IMG/VR virus record: IMGVR_UViG_3300032668_000165
Span: 1 to 20,419 of that record
DNA length: 20,419 nt
Source of the DNA: a virus
Direction: 5' to 3' (one strand)
Shown here in pieces: positions 1 to 6,673 of this stretch. Within the stretch, counting starts at the first letter, position 1. Each line of letters starts with the position of its first letter. Both the position numbers and the translations under genes were made by a program. The notes beneath the pieces are model-generated. The model searched no databases, was not told the DNA's origin, and was given only the letters and a program-made list of their open reading frames with translations.

Positions 1-597
1 AATAGGATTGTCGTTGCCCACAGGAATTGATCTACTTGACCAGTTGACATCAGTCAAGTTCAACACAGTTAGACTGGTCCAGTCGATATAACTGTCAGTG
101 CTTTGTATTTCTAAACTAGGATTAAACAAGACTAAAATTTGTTCTAGCAACTGCATTTTTTGATTGGTATTACTGGTCCAAATATCTAATTTAATAGTGG
201 CTACATAAGGTACTGGCATTAATCGATCGATAGTAAATGCATTGCCTTGTGTGGTTTCGTAAGTACCTGTTTCTGAATCGTATGTGCGTTGACGAACTGC
301 AATGGTACTAACAAATGTAGGATCTTGAATTCTTGGACGATCGTATTTTAATGCACTGATGTAAAAGCTCATTAACGGAGTAGCCGGCATGTCGTTGGCC
401 GAATTGTTTTGTAGTATAGTCTGAGCCTGACGACTAGCATCACCGTAGCGTACAGGCACACGGATTAAAGTATCTACATTGCTGCCAGGACCTTGTCCTG
501 CTTCGTTAGCGCCGTATTCAACTTGGAAATTACTAAAAATTCTAGCAAACTGTAACAAGAAGCGGCGTAGCTGTTCATCATAAAAAAATTGTGCCAT
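1..597 (-). CDS. 15: Tail terminator / sheath stabiliser gp15, 3' part beyond window
   Basis: The first 199 residues are visible; the frame is open to the window edge and the C-terminus lies outside. The N-terminus (MAQFFYDEQLRRFL, then IFSNFQVEYG, then TLIRVPVRYG) follows the pattern I recall for T4 gp15, with YFYNSSFRRY, LFSNIQI and IRVPITYAS at matching places. In T4, gp15 caps the tail after the tube and sheath are complete, and joins the tail to the neck. A second segment around residues 120-145 (YVATIKLDIWTSN, then QKMQLLEQILVLFNP) matches the gp15 stretch that precedes QIVEQILPYFQP. The ATG at 595-597 overlaps the stop codon of the upstream gp14 gene (TAATG), so the two are probably translationally coupled. 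The identification is from recalled similarity, not a search. Confidence 0.85.
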   Translation of the reverse strand, partial: MAQFFYDEQLRRFLLQFARIFSNFQVEYGANEAGQGPGSNVDTLIRVPVRYGDASRQAQTILQNNSANDMPATPLMSFYISALKYDRPRIQDPTFVSTIAVRQRTYDSETGTYETTQGNAFTIDRLMPVPYVATIKLDIWTSNTNQKMQLLEQILVLFNPSLEIQSTDSYIDWTSLTVLNLTDVNWSSRSIPVGNDNPI

Positions 598-1970
598 TAT
601 CGTCCTGGTGGTCTTGGATTAGGTGGTAAGTTGCCACCTTGATTACCGTTGTCAGCATTGGGTTTCAAGGCCTGACTCAAGCTCTGACGACTTGGAATAT
701 TGCCTTGATCGGTAGTACTTACAGTGTATGTATTGTTTACAAAACTGGCTCGTTGAGTTAATGCACCTGTGGCCAAATCAAGATCAGTGCGAACATTATC
801 GCTGATAGCCTTCCACATGGTACCACTGTAACGGAACAAGCGGTTAGGATAGTAATCTAAGCGTAAGCAGTAGTCACCTAGGCTAGGATTAGGAGGAAAC
901 TGAACTCCCGGAGTTACAGGCAATCCGTTTGGTGCTTCTGTTGATCCTGTTAGGTAACCTTGTACATAACCCCAACCGTTAGGACTAATTCCTTCGCCTG
1001 GCTCAGTGCCGTCTACAGTTGGTCCAGTTTGATCAGCGGTCAGTCCAGAGCCAGCTGGTTGCCCAGTTGGAGTAGTGGGTAGTATGTAAAATTTAACATT
1101 ATCGTAACCACTTAGTGGAACATCATTGTAGGCCTGTGTAAGGATAGCATCATTAATCTGCAAATCTTTAGGACGAGTACTTTGTATATCGCCTACTGTG
1201 GTTGGATTAGTGATTAAATTCCAGTAAGGTTGTCCAGTATCAGGATTGGTATCTGTAATACCAGCTCCAGGCGGAACATTGCCGTTGGCCTGATAATAAG
1301 TGTTGCCGTCATTGACAATGGTACCGTTGGGATAAAAATTTCCGTTGTCCCAAATATTTTCTGGTTCAAATGGTTGGTTAATGATTTGACTAAATTCTTG
1401 TGCATTGACCATTGGAGTGGCTTTGACACGCCATAAGTGTGGTAACCAAGTTTGACTAAAACCTTCACTTGCAAATGCGGCGTCTTGGATAACATAGTAC
1501 TTAGGCAAGGCTTTTGGAATACTGGTATCCAAAGGATTGTAATCTTTTAAGTTTGGCACTTCGATAACATCACCTGACATTAACTTACGGCCAAAAGTGT
1601 CAATCATATTATTGTAGTGGAATGTAATAAACAAGGTATCGTTGTTTAAGAACAGGCCAAATTGACTTAGATCAAAGTCAATGTCAGTAACACGATAAAC
1701 ACCACGCATGATAAAAATATCATTGTCGTAAACACGATCGCGGTTTTCTAACAATAGCAAATCTTCGATAAACAAAGGATTGGTACTATCGTAATTTGGA
1801 ATAGTAGCATCATTATTTCCGTTGTCAGTTCCTGCACCCTGCGGTCCAAGATATTTGTGTACATAAATGTCCAAGCCACCAACGGTGTACATTTCGTAGA
1901 TAACTTTATCTAAATATTGGTAATCGTTGGTGCGATTTGGGCGGTATAGCGATAAGCGTGGCATAGTCAT
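597..1970 (-). CDS. 14: Neck protein gp14-like (head-tail connector), enlarged
   Basis: This 457-residue protein is the likely counterpart of T4 gp14 (256 residues), which with gp13 forms the neck that joins the filled head to the tail. The N-terminal third (GGLDIYVHKY, then IFMRGVYRVTDIDFDLSQFG, then MSGDVIEVPN) follows the gp14 layout, with the 'GDxIxxP' segment around residues 133-139. Residues about 205-252 look like an inserted aromatic-rich module of CBM5/12 type (IWDNGNFYPNG, TYYQANG, PYWNLI). The C-terminal part has GDYCLRLDYYPNRLFRYSG followed by DNVRTDL, and ends in a Pro/Gly-rich tail. Neighbour gp15 supports the call. Two in-frame ATGs exist, at 1968-1970 and 1962-1964. A late-promoter-like box at 1972-1979 would start transcription near 1966, which favours the second ATG (MPRLSLYRPN). 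The gene number is inference by family layout and context. Confidence 0.75.
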   Translation of the reverse strand: MTMPRLSLYRPNRTNDYQYLDKVIYEMYTVGGLDIYVHKYLGPQGAGTDNGNNDATIPNYDSTNPLFIEDLLLLENRDRVYDNDIFIMRGVYRVTDIDFDLSQFGLFLNNDTLFITFHYNNMIDTFGRKLMSGDVIEVPNLKDYNPLDTSIPKALPKYYVIQDAAFASEGFSQTWLPHLWRVKATPMVNAQEFSQIINQPFEPENIWDNGNFYPNGTIVNDGNTYYQANGNVPPGAGITDTNPDTGQPYWNLITNPTTVGDIQSTRPKDLQINDAILTQAYNDVPLSGYDNVKFYILPTTPTGQPAGSGLTADQTGPTVDGTEPGEGISPNGWGYVQGYLTGSTEAPNGLPVTPGVQFPPNPSLGDYCLRLDYYPNRLFRYSGTMWKAISDNVRTDLDLATGALTQRASFVNNTYTVSTTDQGNIPSRQSLSQALKPNADNGNQGGNLPPNPRPPGR

Positions 1971-1971
1971 G

Positions 1972-1979
1972 TATTTATG
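1972..1979 (-). promoter_or_regulatory. Late promoter-like box CATAAATA before gp14
   Basis: Read on the minus strand the box is CATAAATA, one base from the T4 late promoter TATAAATA. With T4 spacing, transcription would begin near 1966, between the two candidate gp14 start codons. No Shine-Dalgarno sequence precedes either ATG. Confidence 0.6.
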
Positions 1980-1986
1980 GGTTCAG

Positions 1987-2015
1987 TTGACCTAAAACTC
2001 AAAAGGTCGTATAAT
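1987..2015 (+). promoter_or_regulatory. Sigma70-type promoter, leaderless, for the 83-residue gene
   Basis: A TTGACC -35 box (1987-1992), a 17-base spacer and a perfect TATAAT -10 box (2010-2015) lie upstream of the ATG at 2023. Only seven bases separate the -10 box from the ATG, so the predicted start site falls at or within two bases of the start codon. A TAAGG at 2016-2020 is too close to act as a ribosome-binding site. It faces away from the gp14 promoter, making this a 52-base divergent control region. Confidence 0.75.
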
Positions 2016-2022
2016 TAAGGTT

Positions 2023-2274
2023 ATGGATGAGTTATACGAACGCTTAGATCTAGCTATACCGCAAATAAACGCCTTAAAAAGTAAGGTAGCTAAACGCGAT
2101 CTAATTAAAATGGTCCGTACTATTGATTCAGCAATGACAGCGGCAGATCAGGCCCTGGTAGAATGCCGTAGACTCAAAAGAGAAACTTTGCAGTACAAAG
2201 AAGCAGTGGCCAAAGCCAAAGACTTGATAGATAATTTGGAAAGATATATTACCTTTGCGGCATTGATTGGTTGA
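2023..2274 (+). CDS. Small coiled-coil protein of unknown function
   Basis: This 83-residue protein is rich in Lys, Glu, Ala and Leu, with heptad-like spacing of Leu/Ile/Val over almost its whole length (for example INALKSKVAKRDLIKMV and LVECRRLKRETLQYKEAVAKA), so it is probably an all-helical coiled coil or helical bundle. It has no Cys pair, signal peptide or membrane segment. The ATG is set by a strong sigma70-type promoter whose -10 box ends seven bases upstream, so the message should be leaderless. It ends 31 bases before the next gene, which has its own promoter overlapping this gene's last codons. That arrangement suggests an early or middle expression class rather than a structural gene. 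I do not recognise the family. Confidence 0.7.
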   Translation: MDELYERLDLAIPQINALKSKVAKRDLIKMVRTIDSAMTAADQALVECRRLKRETLQYKEAVAKAKDLIDNLERYITFAALIG

Positions 2275-2298
2275 CATTCTTAACTTTTACATTATAAT
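2271..2298 (+). promoter_or_regulatory. Sigma70-type promoter, leaderless, for the 381-residue gene
   Basis: A perfect TTGACA -35 box (2271-2276) and a perfect TATAAT -10 box (2293-2298) are separated by 16 bases. The -35 box overlaps the end of the upstream gene. The ATG at 2306 begins seven bases after the -10 box, so the predicted start site coincides with the start codon. Confidence 0.8.
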
Positions 2299-2305
2299 AA
2301 ACATT

Positions 2306-3451
2306 ATGGCAAAACAACTGAACGAAATTAAACGACTAAACCCCAAGGGTGCTGAAACCAAATATGTAGGTTTTGAACCTGAATGGCATATACAACCAGA
2401 CGAAACTAATCGTGTGTCTCGATTGAGTCAGGCATTCAATTGGTACAATTACCACTATGGCAAAAAAGAAGCCAAGGATATGTTGTGTCATTATTTAGAA
2501 CATAACCATCGACCCAAAGACGCCAAACTGATGCGAGGTATTCCTGACGGTCAAATTCGTATTACTCCGGCTTGGGTAGCTCGTATGACTTTGATGGGTC
2601 TCGTGCTTAATGAACACGAGCAATGTATTCTTGATGAGCAAATTAGTCTCATGCTCAAAATTAAACAAGAAGCAAAAAAAGAAAAGTCCGAAGTTGAAGC
2701 AGAGTCTGCGGTTGCAAGACTTACTATTCAAGACCATCTGCGTGAAAAGGTCAGCGAGTGCTGTGGTGAATTAGAAGGCATGTTTGATGACTTTGTGGTA
2801 GCTGGCGCAAAAATGTCAGCAGACTTTAGTCCTATCAAACTCATGCGTGGTATGAACATTAGCCCTAACATGGTCAATACAGTATCAGCTGTATGGGAAC
2901 TACGCCTACAAGAATTTACAGAAGTACTGGGCGGTGAAGATGCTGACCTTGTTGAAGGTTATAGCCACCTGACCAAAAATCAACTAAAGCAATGTGTTAA
3001 GTTTTGTGAAACAGTAATTAACGACTGCAACAGTTATGTACAGCTCAAAAAGGTAGAGCGTAAACCTCGTGCCAAGAAAGCTGTCAGTCCAGAAAAACTC
3101 ACACGCAATTTTAAATTCCTTAGAGAATTTCCAGAATTCAATCTTAAATCTATTGCCCCAGCGCAGTTGGTTGGATCATCTGAAGCATGGCTGTATGACA
3201 CAGCCAAACGCAAGTTGATTCATGTGGTAGCTGATAGCCATATTGGAACTTTTACAGTCAAAGGATCTGCTATAGTTGGTTTTGATGCACTACAAACTGT
3301 ACAAAAAACCTTACGCAAACCTGCTGAACAACTAAAGGCAGTATTGTCTGGTGGCAAACCAGCGGCTCGCAAAGAGTTTGGTGCTATCAAAGCAACAGAA
3401 ACTAAATTTACAGGACGAGGAAACGAAAACCTGATCATACTTAAAGCATAA
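2306..3451 (+). CDS. Conserved-looking phage protein of unknown function, 381 residues
   Basis: A soluble, mixed-charge protein with no signal peptide or membrane segment. Residues about 1-110 are rich in aromatics (FNWYNYHYG, ITPAWVARMTLMG). About 115-150 is a strongly charged helix (EAKKEKSEVEAESAVARL). A basic linker (KKVERKPRAKKAVSPEKL, around 255-272) leads to a C-terminal domain of about 110 residues containing AWLYDTAKRKL, IVGFDALQTVQKTLRKP and NENLIILKA. From memory, the 'AVSPEKL ... TLRKPxEQLK' C-terminal layout recurs in uncharacterised proteins of large T4-like phages; I know of no assigned function. The ATG at 2306 is preferred over an in-frame TTG at 2267, because that TTG lies inside the -35 region of the promoter. 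The strong leaderless promoter points to early or middle expression. Confidence 0.75.
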   Translation: MAKQLNEIKRLNPKGAETKYVGFEPEWHIQPDETNRVSRLSQAFNWYNYHYGKKEAKDMLCHYLEHNHRPKDAKLMRGIPDGQIRITPAWVARMTLMGLVLNEHEQCILDEQISLMLKIKQEAKKEKSEVEAESAVARLTIQDHLREKVSECCGELEGMFDDFVVAGAKMSADFSPIKLMRGMNISPNMVNTVSAVWELRLQEFTEVLGGEDADLVEGYSHLTKNQLKQCVKFCETVINDCNSYVQLKKVERKPRAKKAVSPEKLTRNFKFLREFPEFNLKSIAPAQLVGSSEAWLYDTAKRKLIHVVADSHIGTFTVKGSAIVGFDALQTVQKTLRKPAEQLKAVLSGGKPAARKEFGAIKATETKFTGRGNENLIILKA

Positions 3452-3454
3452 GTA
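3447..3454 (+). promoter_or_regulatory. Late promoter-like box CATAAGTA
   Basis: CATAAGTA differs from T4 TATAAATA at two positions. With T4 spacing the start site would be 3460, exactly the A of the radical SAM gene's ATG. The box overlaps the stop codon of the preceding gene. No Shine-Dalgarno sequence precedes the ATG. Confidence 0.4.
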
Positions 3455-3459
3455 TGTAG

Positions 3460-4338
3460 ATGTCCAGAATTACTCTTGATAAAATAGAATTCTACATCAC
3501 CAATGTTTGTAATTTAGCCTGTTCTCACTGCAATAGATTTAACGATTATCATTTTACCGGTTGGCAACGCTGGTCTGACTATGCTGATGATTATGCGTTA
3601 TGGTCTAAGTATATTGACTTCAAAAAAATAACAATCCTAGGTGGTGAGCCATTGCTTAATCCTACCATTACTGAATGGATCAAAGGTATTAATCAACTAT
3701 GGCCTGATGCTATTGTGCAAGTACTGACCAATGGCACACGCCTCAACAATGTAGACGGATTGTATGAACTGATGCCAACGGGCACAAGAAATTGGTTGGG
3801 TATAAGTTTACACAATGAATACAATGAAGAAGAAATTTTTACAGAAGTAAAAAGTTTTTTAAAAGGACAAGTCACAGTCCTTGAAGGCAAAAATTCAAAC
3901 TCAGCCGGAGCAGACTGGCTGTATCGAGATGAAAATGGAGTACAAATTGGTATCTGGCGCCAGGATACTTTTGCTCGAGCCGCACTGACCTATACCGCTG
4001 ATAATAAACTAACACTACACAACAGTGATCCGTATCTGGCACATCGTAGTTGTGGATTTGCCACTTGGAAAAATTATCATCTAATTCGCGGAAAATTGTA
4101 CAAGTGTGGACCGGTAGCACTTTTCCCAGAGTTTGACCAGCAACATCCTTTAGAACTATCTCCAGAGGACAGGCAGTTGATCAACAGTTACCAACCATTA
4201 TCCGCCCAGGAGTTTGAAACTCGCGGTGCAGAGTTTTTGGCTAATATAGATAATCCCTTAGCACAGTGCAAATTTTGCCCAGAACGCTATGAAACTGAAA
4301 AGATCTTTGCTATACGCAAAGGTAGCAAAAAACCATAA
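3460..4338 (+). CDS. Radical SAM protein with C-terminal auxiliary-cluster cysteines
   Basis: The 292-residue protein carries the radical SAM signature CNLACSHC (Cys17, Cys21, Cys24, the CX3CX2C ligands of a 4Fe-4S cluster), the GGEP SAM-binding motif at 61-64 (ILGGEPLLNP), and later strand motifs VLTNGT and GISLHN. Four further cysteines (198, 216, 270 and 273, the last pair as CKFC) could hold a second, SPASM/twitch-like cluster. The expected chemistry is reductive cleavage of S-adenosylmethionine to make a 5'-deoxyadenosyl radical; the substrate cannot be inferred. Proteins with this 'CxRFNxYxFTGxQRW' segment are, as I recall, present in T4-like phages of aquatic bacteria without a known role. 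The ATG lies nine bases after the previous stop and has no Shine-Dalgarno sequence. The gene ends inside the promoter of the gp13 gene. Confidence 0.85.
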   Translation: MSRITLDKIEFYITNVCNLACSHCNRFNDYHFTGWQRWSDYADDYALWSKYIDFKKITILGGEPLLNPTITEWIKGINQLWPDAIVQVLTNGTRLNNVDGLYELMPTGTRNWLGISLHNEYNEEEIFTEVKSFLKGQVTVLEGKNSNSAGADWLYRDENGVQIGIWRQDTFARAALTYTADNKLTLHNSDPYLAHRSCGFATWKNYHLIRGKLYKCGPVALFPEFDQQHPLELSPEDRQLINSYQPLSAQEFETRGAEFLANIDNPLAQCKFCPERYETEKIFAIRKGSKKP

Positions 4339-4341
4339 ATA
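4334..4341 (+). promoter_or_regulatory. Late promoter-like box CATAAATA before gp13
   Basis: CATAAATA overlaps the last codon and stop of the radical SAM gene. With T4 spacing transcription starts near 4347, giving a leader of about 15 bases that contains AGGAG (4350-4354), seven bases before the ATG at 4362. Confidence 0.65.
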
Positions 4342-4361
4342 TATCTAACAGGAGTGCTTAA

Positions 4362-5132
4362 ATGGCAGATATATCTCAAAATACACTTGAAGAACTAAAA
4401 CAAGATCTTATACAGTATGTTCGACTACAGTTGGGCGATCAGATTGTTGATGTCGAATTAGATGCCGCACATTATGAGTCGGCATACCAAGCCACTATAG
4501 GCACTTACCGTCAACGAGCAGAAAATGCCTACGAGGAAAGCTACACCTTTATGGAGTTGGTAACCAATGTTAACATTTATACCCTTCCAGAAGAAGTAAT
4601 TCAAGTTAGACAGATTTATCGTAGAACATTTGGCGACAGTACTGGACCATTTGCCAGTAACTTTGATCCATTTAGTCAGGCCAGTATGAATGTGTACCTG
4701 ATGAATTTTAATGTGTCTGGTGGTCTTGCAACTTACGATTTTTATAGTCAGTATGTTGAATTAGCCGGTCGTATGTTTGGCGCTTACATGAACTACACTT
4801 GGAATCCTGTAACTAAAAAATTACAATTGATCCGTGATCCAAAAGGCACAGGCGAAAATGTTTTACTATGGACATACAATTTGAAACCAGAAGTAAACCT
4901 ACTGCAAGATTTCCAAATTCGCCAATGGATTCGTGACTACATGGTTGCCAACTGCAAATTAATTATTGGCGAAGCTCGTGAAAAATTTGCCAGTATTGCT
5001 GGTCCACAAGGTGGCACAAGTCTAAACGGTGCGGCAATGAAAGCCGAAGCCAAAGAAAGTATGCAGTCGCTAATCGAAGATCTACGCAGGTATGTGGATG
5101 GCAGCCAGCCGTTATCCTGGGTAATTGGTTAA
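4362..5132 (+). CDS. 13: Neck protein gp13-like
   Basis: This 256-residue protein resembles the gp13 neck proteins of T4-like phages (309 residues in T4). The N-terminus has the family pattern LKQDLIQYVRLQLGDQIVDV, followed by AAHYESAYQATIGTYRQRAEN, and then the strand-turn YTLPEEVIQVRQIYRRTFG, which corresponds to the 'ITLPEDIIGV' segment I recall from gp13. The middle is aromatic-rich, and the C-terminus is helical (KAEAKESMQSLIEDLRRYV). In T4, gp13 and gp14 assemble on the portal after packaging. Here gp13 lies on the opposite strand from gp14 and gp15, about 2.4 kb away. A strong AGGAG site and a late promoter box define the start. A weak hairpin plus T-tract follows the stop. Confidence 0.7.
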   Translation: MADISQNTLEELKQDLIQYVRLQLGDQIVDVELDAAHYESAYQATIGTYRQRAENAYEESYTFMELVTNVNIYTLPEEVIQVRQIYRRTFGDSTGPFASNFDPFSQASMNVYLMNFNVSGGLATYDFYSQYVELAGRMFGAYMNYTWNPVTKKLQLIRDPKGTGENVLLWTYNLKPEVNLLQDFQIRQWIRDYMVANCKLIIGEAREKFASIAGPQGGTSLNGAAMKAEAKESMQSLIEDLRRYVDGSQPLSWVIG

Positions 5133-5150
5133 CACCCACTAGCTTTTTTC
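5118..5150 (+). terminator. Weak candidate terminator after gp13
   Basis: A five-base-pair stem TGGGT/ACCCA (5118-5122 with 5134-5138) spans the gp13 stop. After five bases it is followed by CTTTTTTC and more T-rich sequence. The stem is short and the T-run is offset, so this is only a candidate; the T-rich stretch may instead belong to the next promoter. Confidence 0.25.
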
Positions 5151-5156
5151 TTTATT

Positions 5157-5178
5157 TCATGCTATACTTGTGGCATGA
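5157..5178 (+). promoter_or_regulatory. -10 box inside an inverted repeat over the exonuclease start
   Basis: TATACT (5163-5168) is a good -10 box, ending six bases before the ATG at 5175, but the -35 region is poor. The box lies in the loop of a perfect six-base inverted repeat, TCATGC at 5157-5162 and GCATGA at 5173-5178, whose right arm contains the ATG. This could be an operator or a chance repeat. Confidence 0.4.
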
Positions 5179-5696
5179 GTTCATTAATGATAGATATTGA
5201 AGGTTTAGGAACAGGTCCTGATGCGACCATTTTGACCATTGCGGCACAAAGTTTTGACCCATTAGGAACAGGGTATTTTGATCGCCAATATTATGCCCGA
5301 ATCACCCTTGAAAGCCAACCCGACAGATCCATACAACAAGAAACTATAGATTGGTGGGCGACTCAACCCGAAGCACAGGCTGAAGCATTTATGGAAGAAG
5401 GTCGTATAGATTTAGATCAGGCCTTGGACAGTCTTTATAAAATTGCCTGGCAACATGACCTTATCTGGGCCAATGGTCCTACTTACGATATGAATATCCT
5501 TGAACACGCATTTAAATCCTACGGAAAACCTTTGCCTTGGCAGTTTTATAAAGTACGCGATGCCCGTACTGTTTATAGCCTATGGCCAGACTGTCCTCGT
5601 CCACCTACTAGCCACCATGCGCTAGAAGACTGCCGCCGTCAGATCGATATGCTACAGGCTACTCTAAAGCATTTACGAGTTGAGCGAGTAAAATGA
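5175..5696 (+). CDS. dexA: DEDDh 3'-5' exonuclease, DexA-like
   Basis: A 173-residue DnaQ-fold exonuclease. The Exo I motif is MIDIEGLGT (Asp7, Glu9), Exo II lies in GPTYDMNIL (Asp105), and Exo III is HHALED (His147, Asp152), the DEDDh form. TIDWWATQPEAQ after Exo I matches 'TIEWWKNQSPEAR' of T4 DexA as I recall it, and DARTVYSL matches the DexA 'DIRT' segment. T4 DexA has 227 residues, so this copy is shorter. It should remove nucleotides from 3' ends of single-stranded DNA or RNA using two metal ions; all four acidic ligands and the histidine are present. An RNase relative (the Rv2179c type) is an alternative reading. The ATG is six bases after a -10 box and has no Shine-Dalgarno sequence. 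The stop overlaps the next ATG (ATGA). Confidence 0.8.
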   Translation: MSSLMIDIEGLGTGPDATILTIAAQSFDPLGTGYFDRQYYARITLESQPDRSIQQETIDWWATQPEAQAEAFMEEGRIDLDQALDSLYKIAWQHDLIWANGPTYDMNILEHAFKSYGKPLPWQFYKVRDARTVYSLWPDCPRPPTSHHALEDCRRQIDMLQATLKHLRVERVK

Positions 5697-6673
5697 TTGT
5701 TGGCATCCTAGGCTGTTCAGGGTGCGGTGGTACATTTTTAGATTGGACTGTACATTACCTACGGGGTGATATAGATCATTGGACCCTGCAATCTAACTAT
5801 TCAGCTAGAATCCGTAACAATGATTTTATAACCAACACTGATCGTTGGAACACCTATGCTAGATTAGTGACCATACCTGACGATCCTCTAAATAAAAATA
5901 CTGCTCACAATCACGGAAAAAGCCATCCTACCACAGAAACTTTACCTTATGTTGTTGATGAGTTTAGGCAACAGCCGCAAGATCGTGTTTACACTTTTTA
6001 TTATATGGACAGTATGACCAGGGATCAAGGTAGCACTATTCATAATGATATTGTTGCAAGATTTGACGATGTAAAATTTATTGCCTACACCTACTCCACC
6101 TCTAGTGTTGACGCTATTTGCTATTTGCAATTAGACAAGTTACCACAGATGATCGTTAGATATGCAGAAACACTTGATTTAGATTTTACTGCAATGCCAG
6201 TTTGGGAACAAAGAGAAATACTAAGCATTAGCTATCCAAAAATTATTTCAGGTCAGACTTTAAATGAAACTATGCAGGAACATTCAAATTGTTTTTTATT
6301 AGACTTTGACAATTTTTTTGTTGACCTACCCAGCAAAATACAAAAGATATTTGAATTTTTAAATTTTACAATAGATCGCACTAGGTGGAATCATTGGCTA
6401 TCAGTTTATCAAAAATGGCAACAGTCTAGTGGTTATCAATTTTATCAAGATATTGATCGCATTGTAGATGCTATTGTATCTGGTCAGTCCGTGGACTTAA
6501 CCAAATACTCAATTACTTTTGGTAAAGAAGTTGTAATTGCTAGTAAACTGTTATACAATTACAACTTAGCATTGAAGTCTGCTGGTGTTGCTGATTTAAC
6601 ACAGAACACACAGCAGTGGCATTCGATTCTTGAACCGAATGTGTATCATAACTTAGAACAGGACAACATATGA
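5693..6673 (+). CDS. P-loop protein, sulfotransferase-like
   Basis: A 326-residue protein starting with a glycine-rich phosphate-binding loop directly after the first strand (ILGCSGCGGTFL, residues 5-16), as in sulfotransferase-fold proteins that bind PAPS. Other features fit that fold loosely: VYTFYYMDSMT around 98-108, VKFIAYTYS, the helix WEQREILSIS, and LLDFDNFFVDLPSKIQKIFEFL near 215-235, which resembles the 'hydrophobic strand, D-x-L, then helix' end of sulfotransferases. The loop has no Lys, so it is not a classical Walker A. The ATG overlaps the exonuclease stop by four bases and the stop overlaps the next ATG by four, so the three genes form a coupled unit. Substrate and role are unknown; the sulfotransferase label is an inference. 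Confidence 0.55.
   Translation: MIVGILGCSGCGGTFLDWTVHYLRGDIDHWTLQSNYSARIRNNDFITNTDRWNTYARLVTIPDDPLNKNTAHNHGKSHPTTETLPYVVDEFRQQPQDRVYTFYYMDSMTRDQGSTIHNDIVARFDDVKFIAYTYSTSSVDAICYLQLDKLPQMIVRYAETLDLDFTAMPVWEQREILSISYPKIISGQTLNETMQEHSNCFLLDFDNFFVDLPSKIQKIFEFLNFTIDRTRWNHWLSVYQKWQQSSGYQFYQDIDRIVDAIVSGQSVDLTKYSITFGKEVVIASKLLYNYNLALKSAGVADLTQNTQQWHSILEPNVYHNLEQDNI

Noticed and set aside
2267-2305. In-frame TTG extension of the 381-residue protein, adding 13 residues
   Set aside because: The extension lies within the -35 to -10 region of a near-perfect promoter and would not be transcribed from it; the ATG at 2306 fits better.
2289-2307. Direct repeat ACATTAT before the 381-residue gene as an operator
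   Set aside because: The copies are short, AT-rich and overlap the -10 box and ATG; chance is a sufficient explanation.
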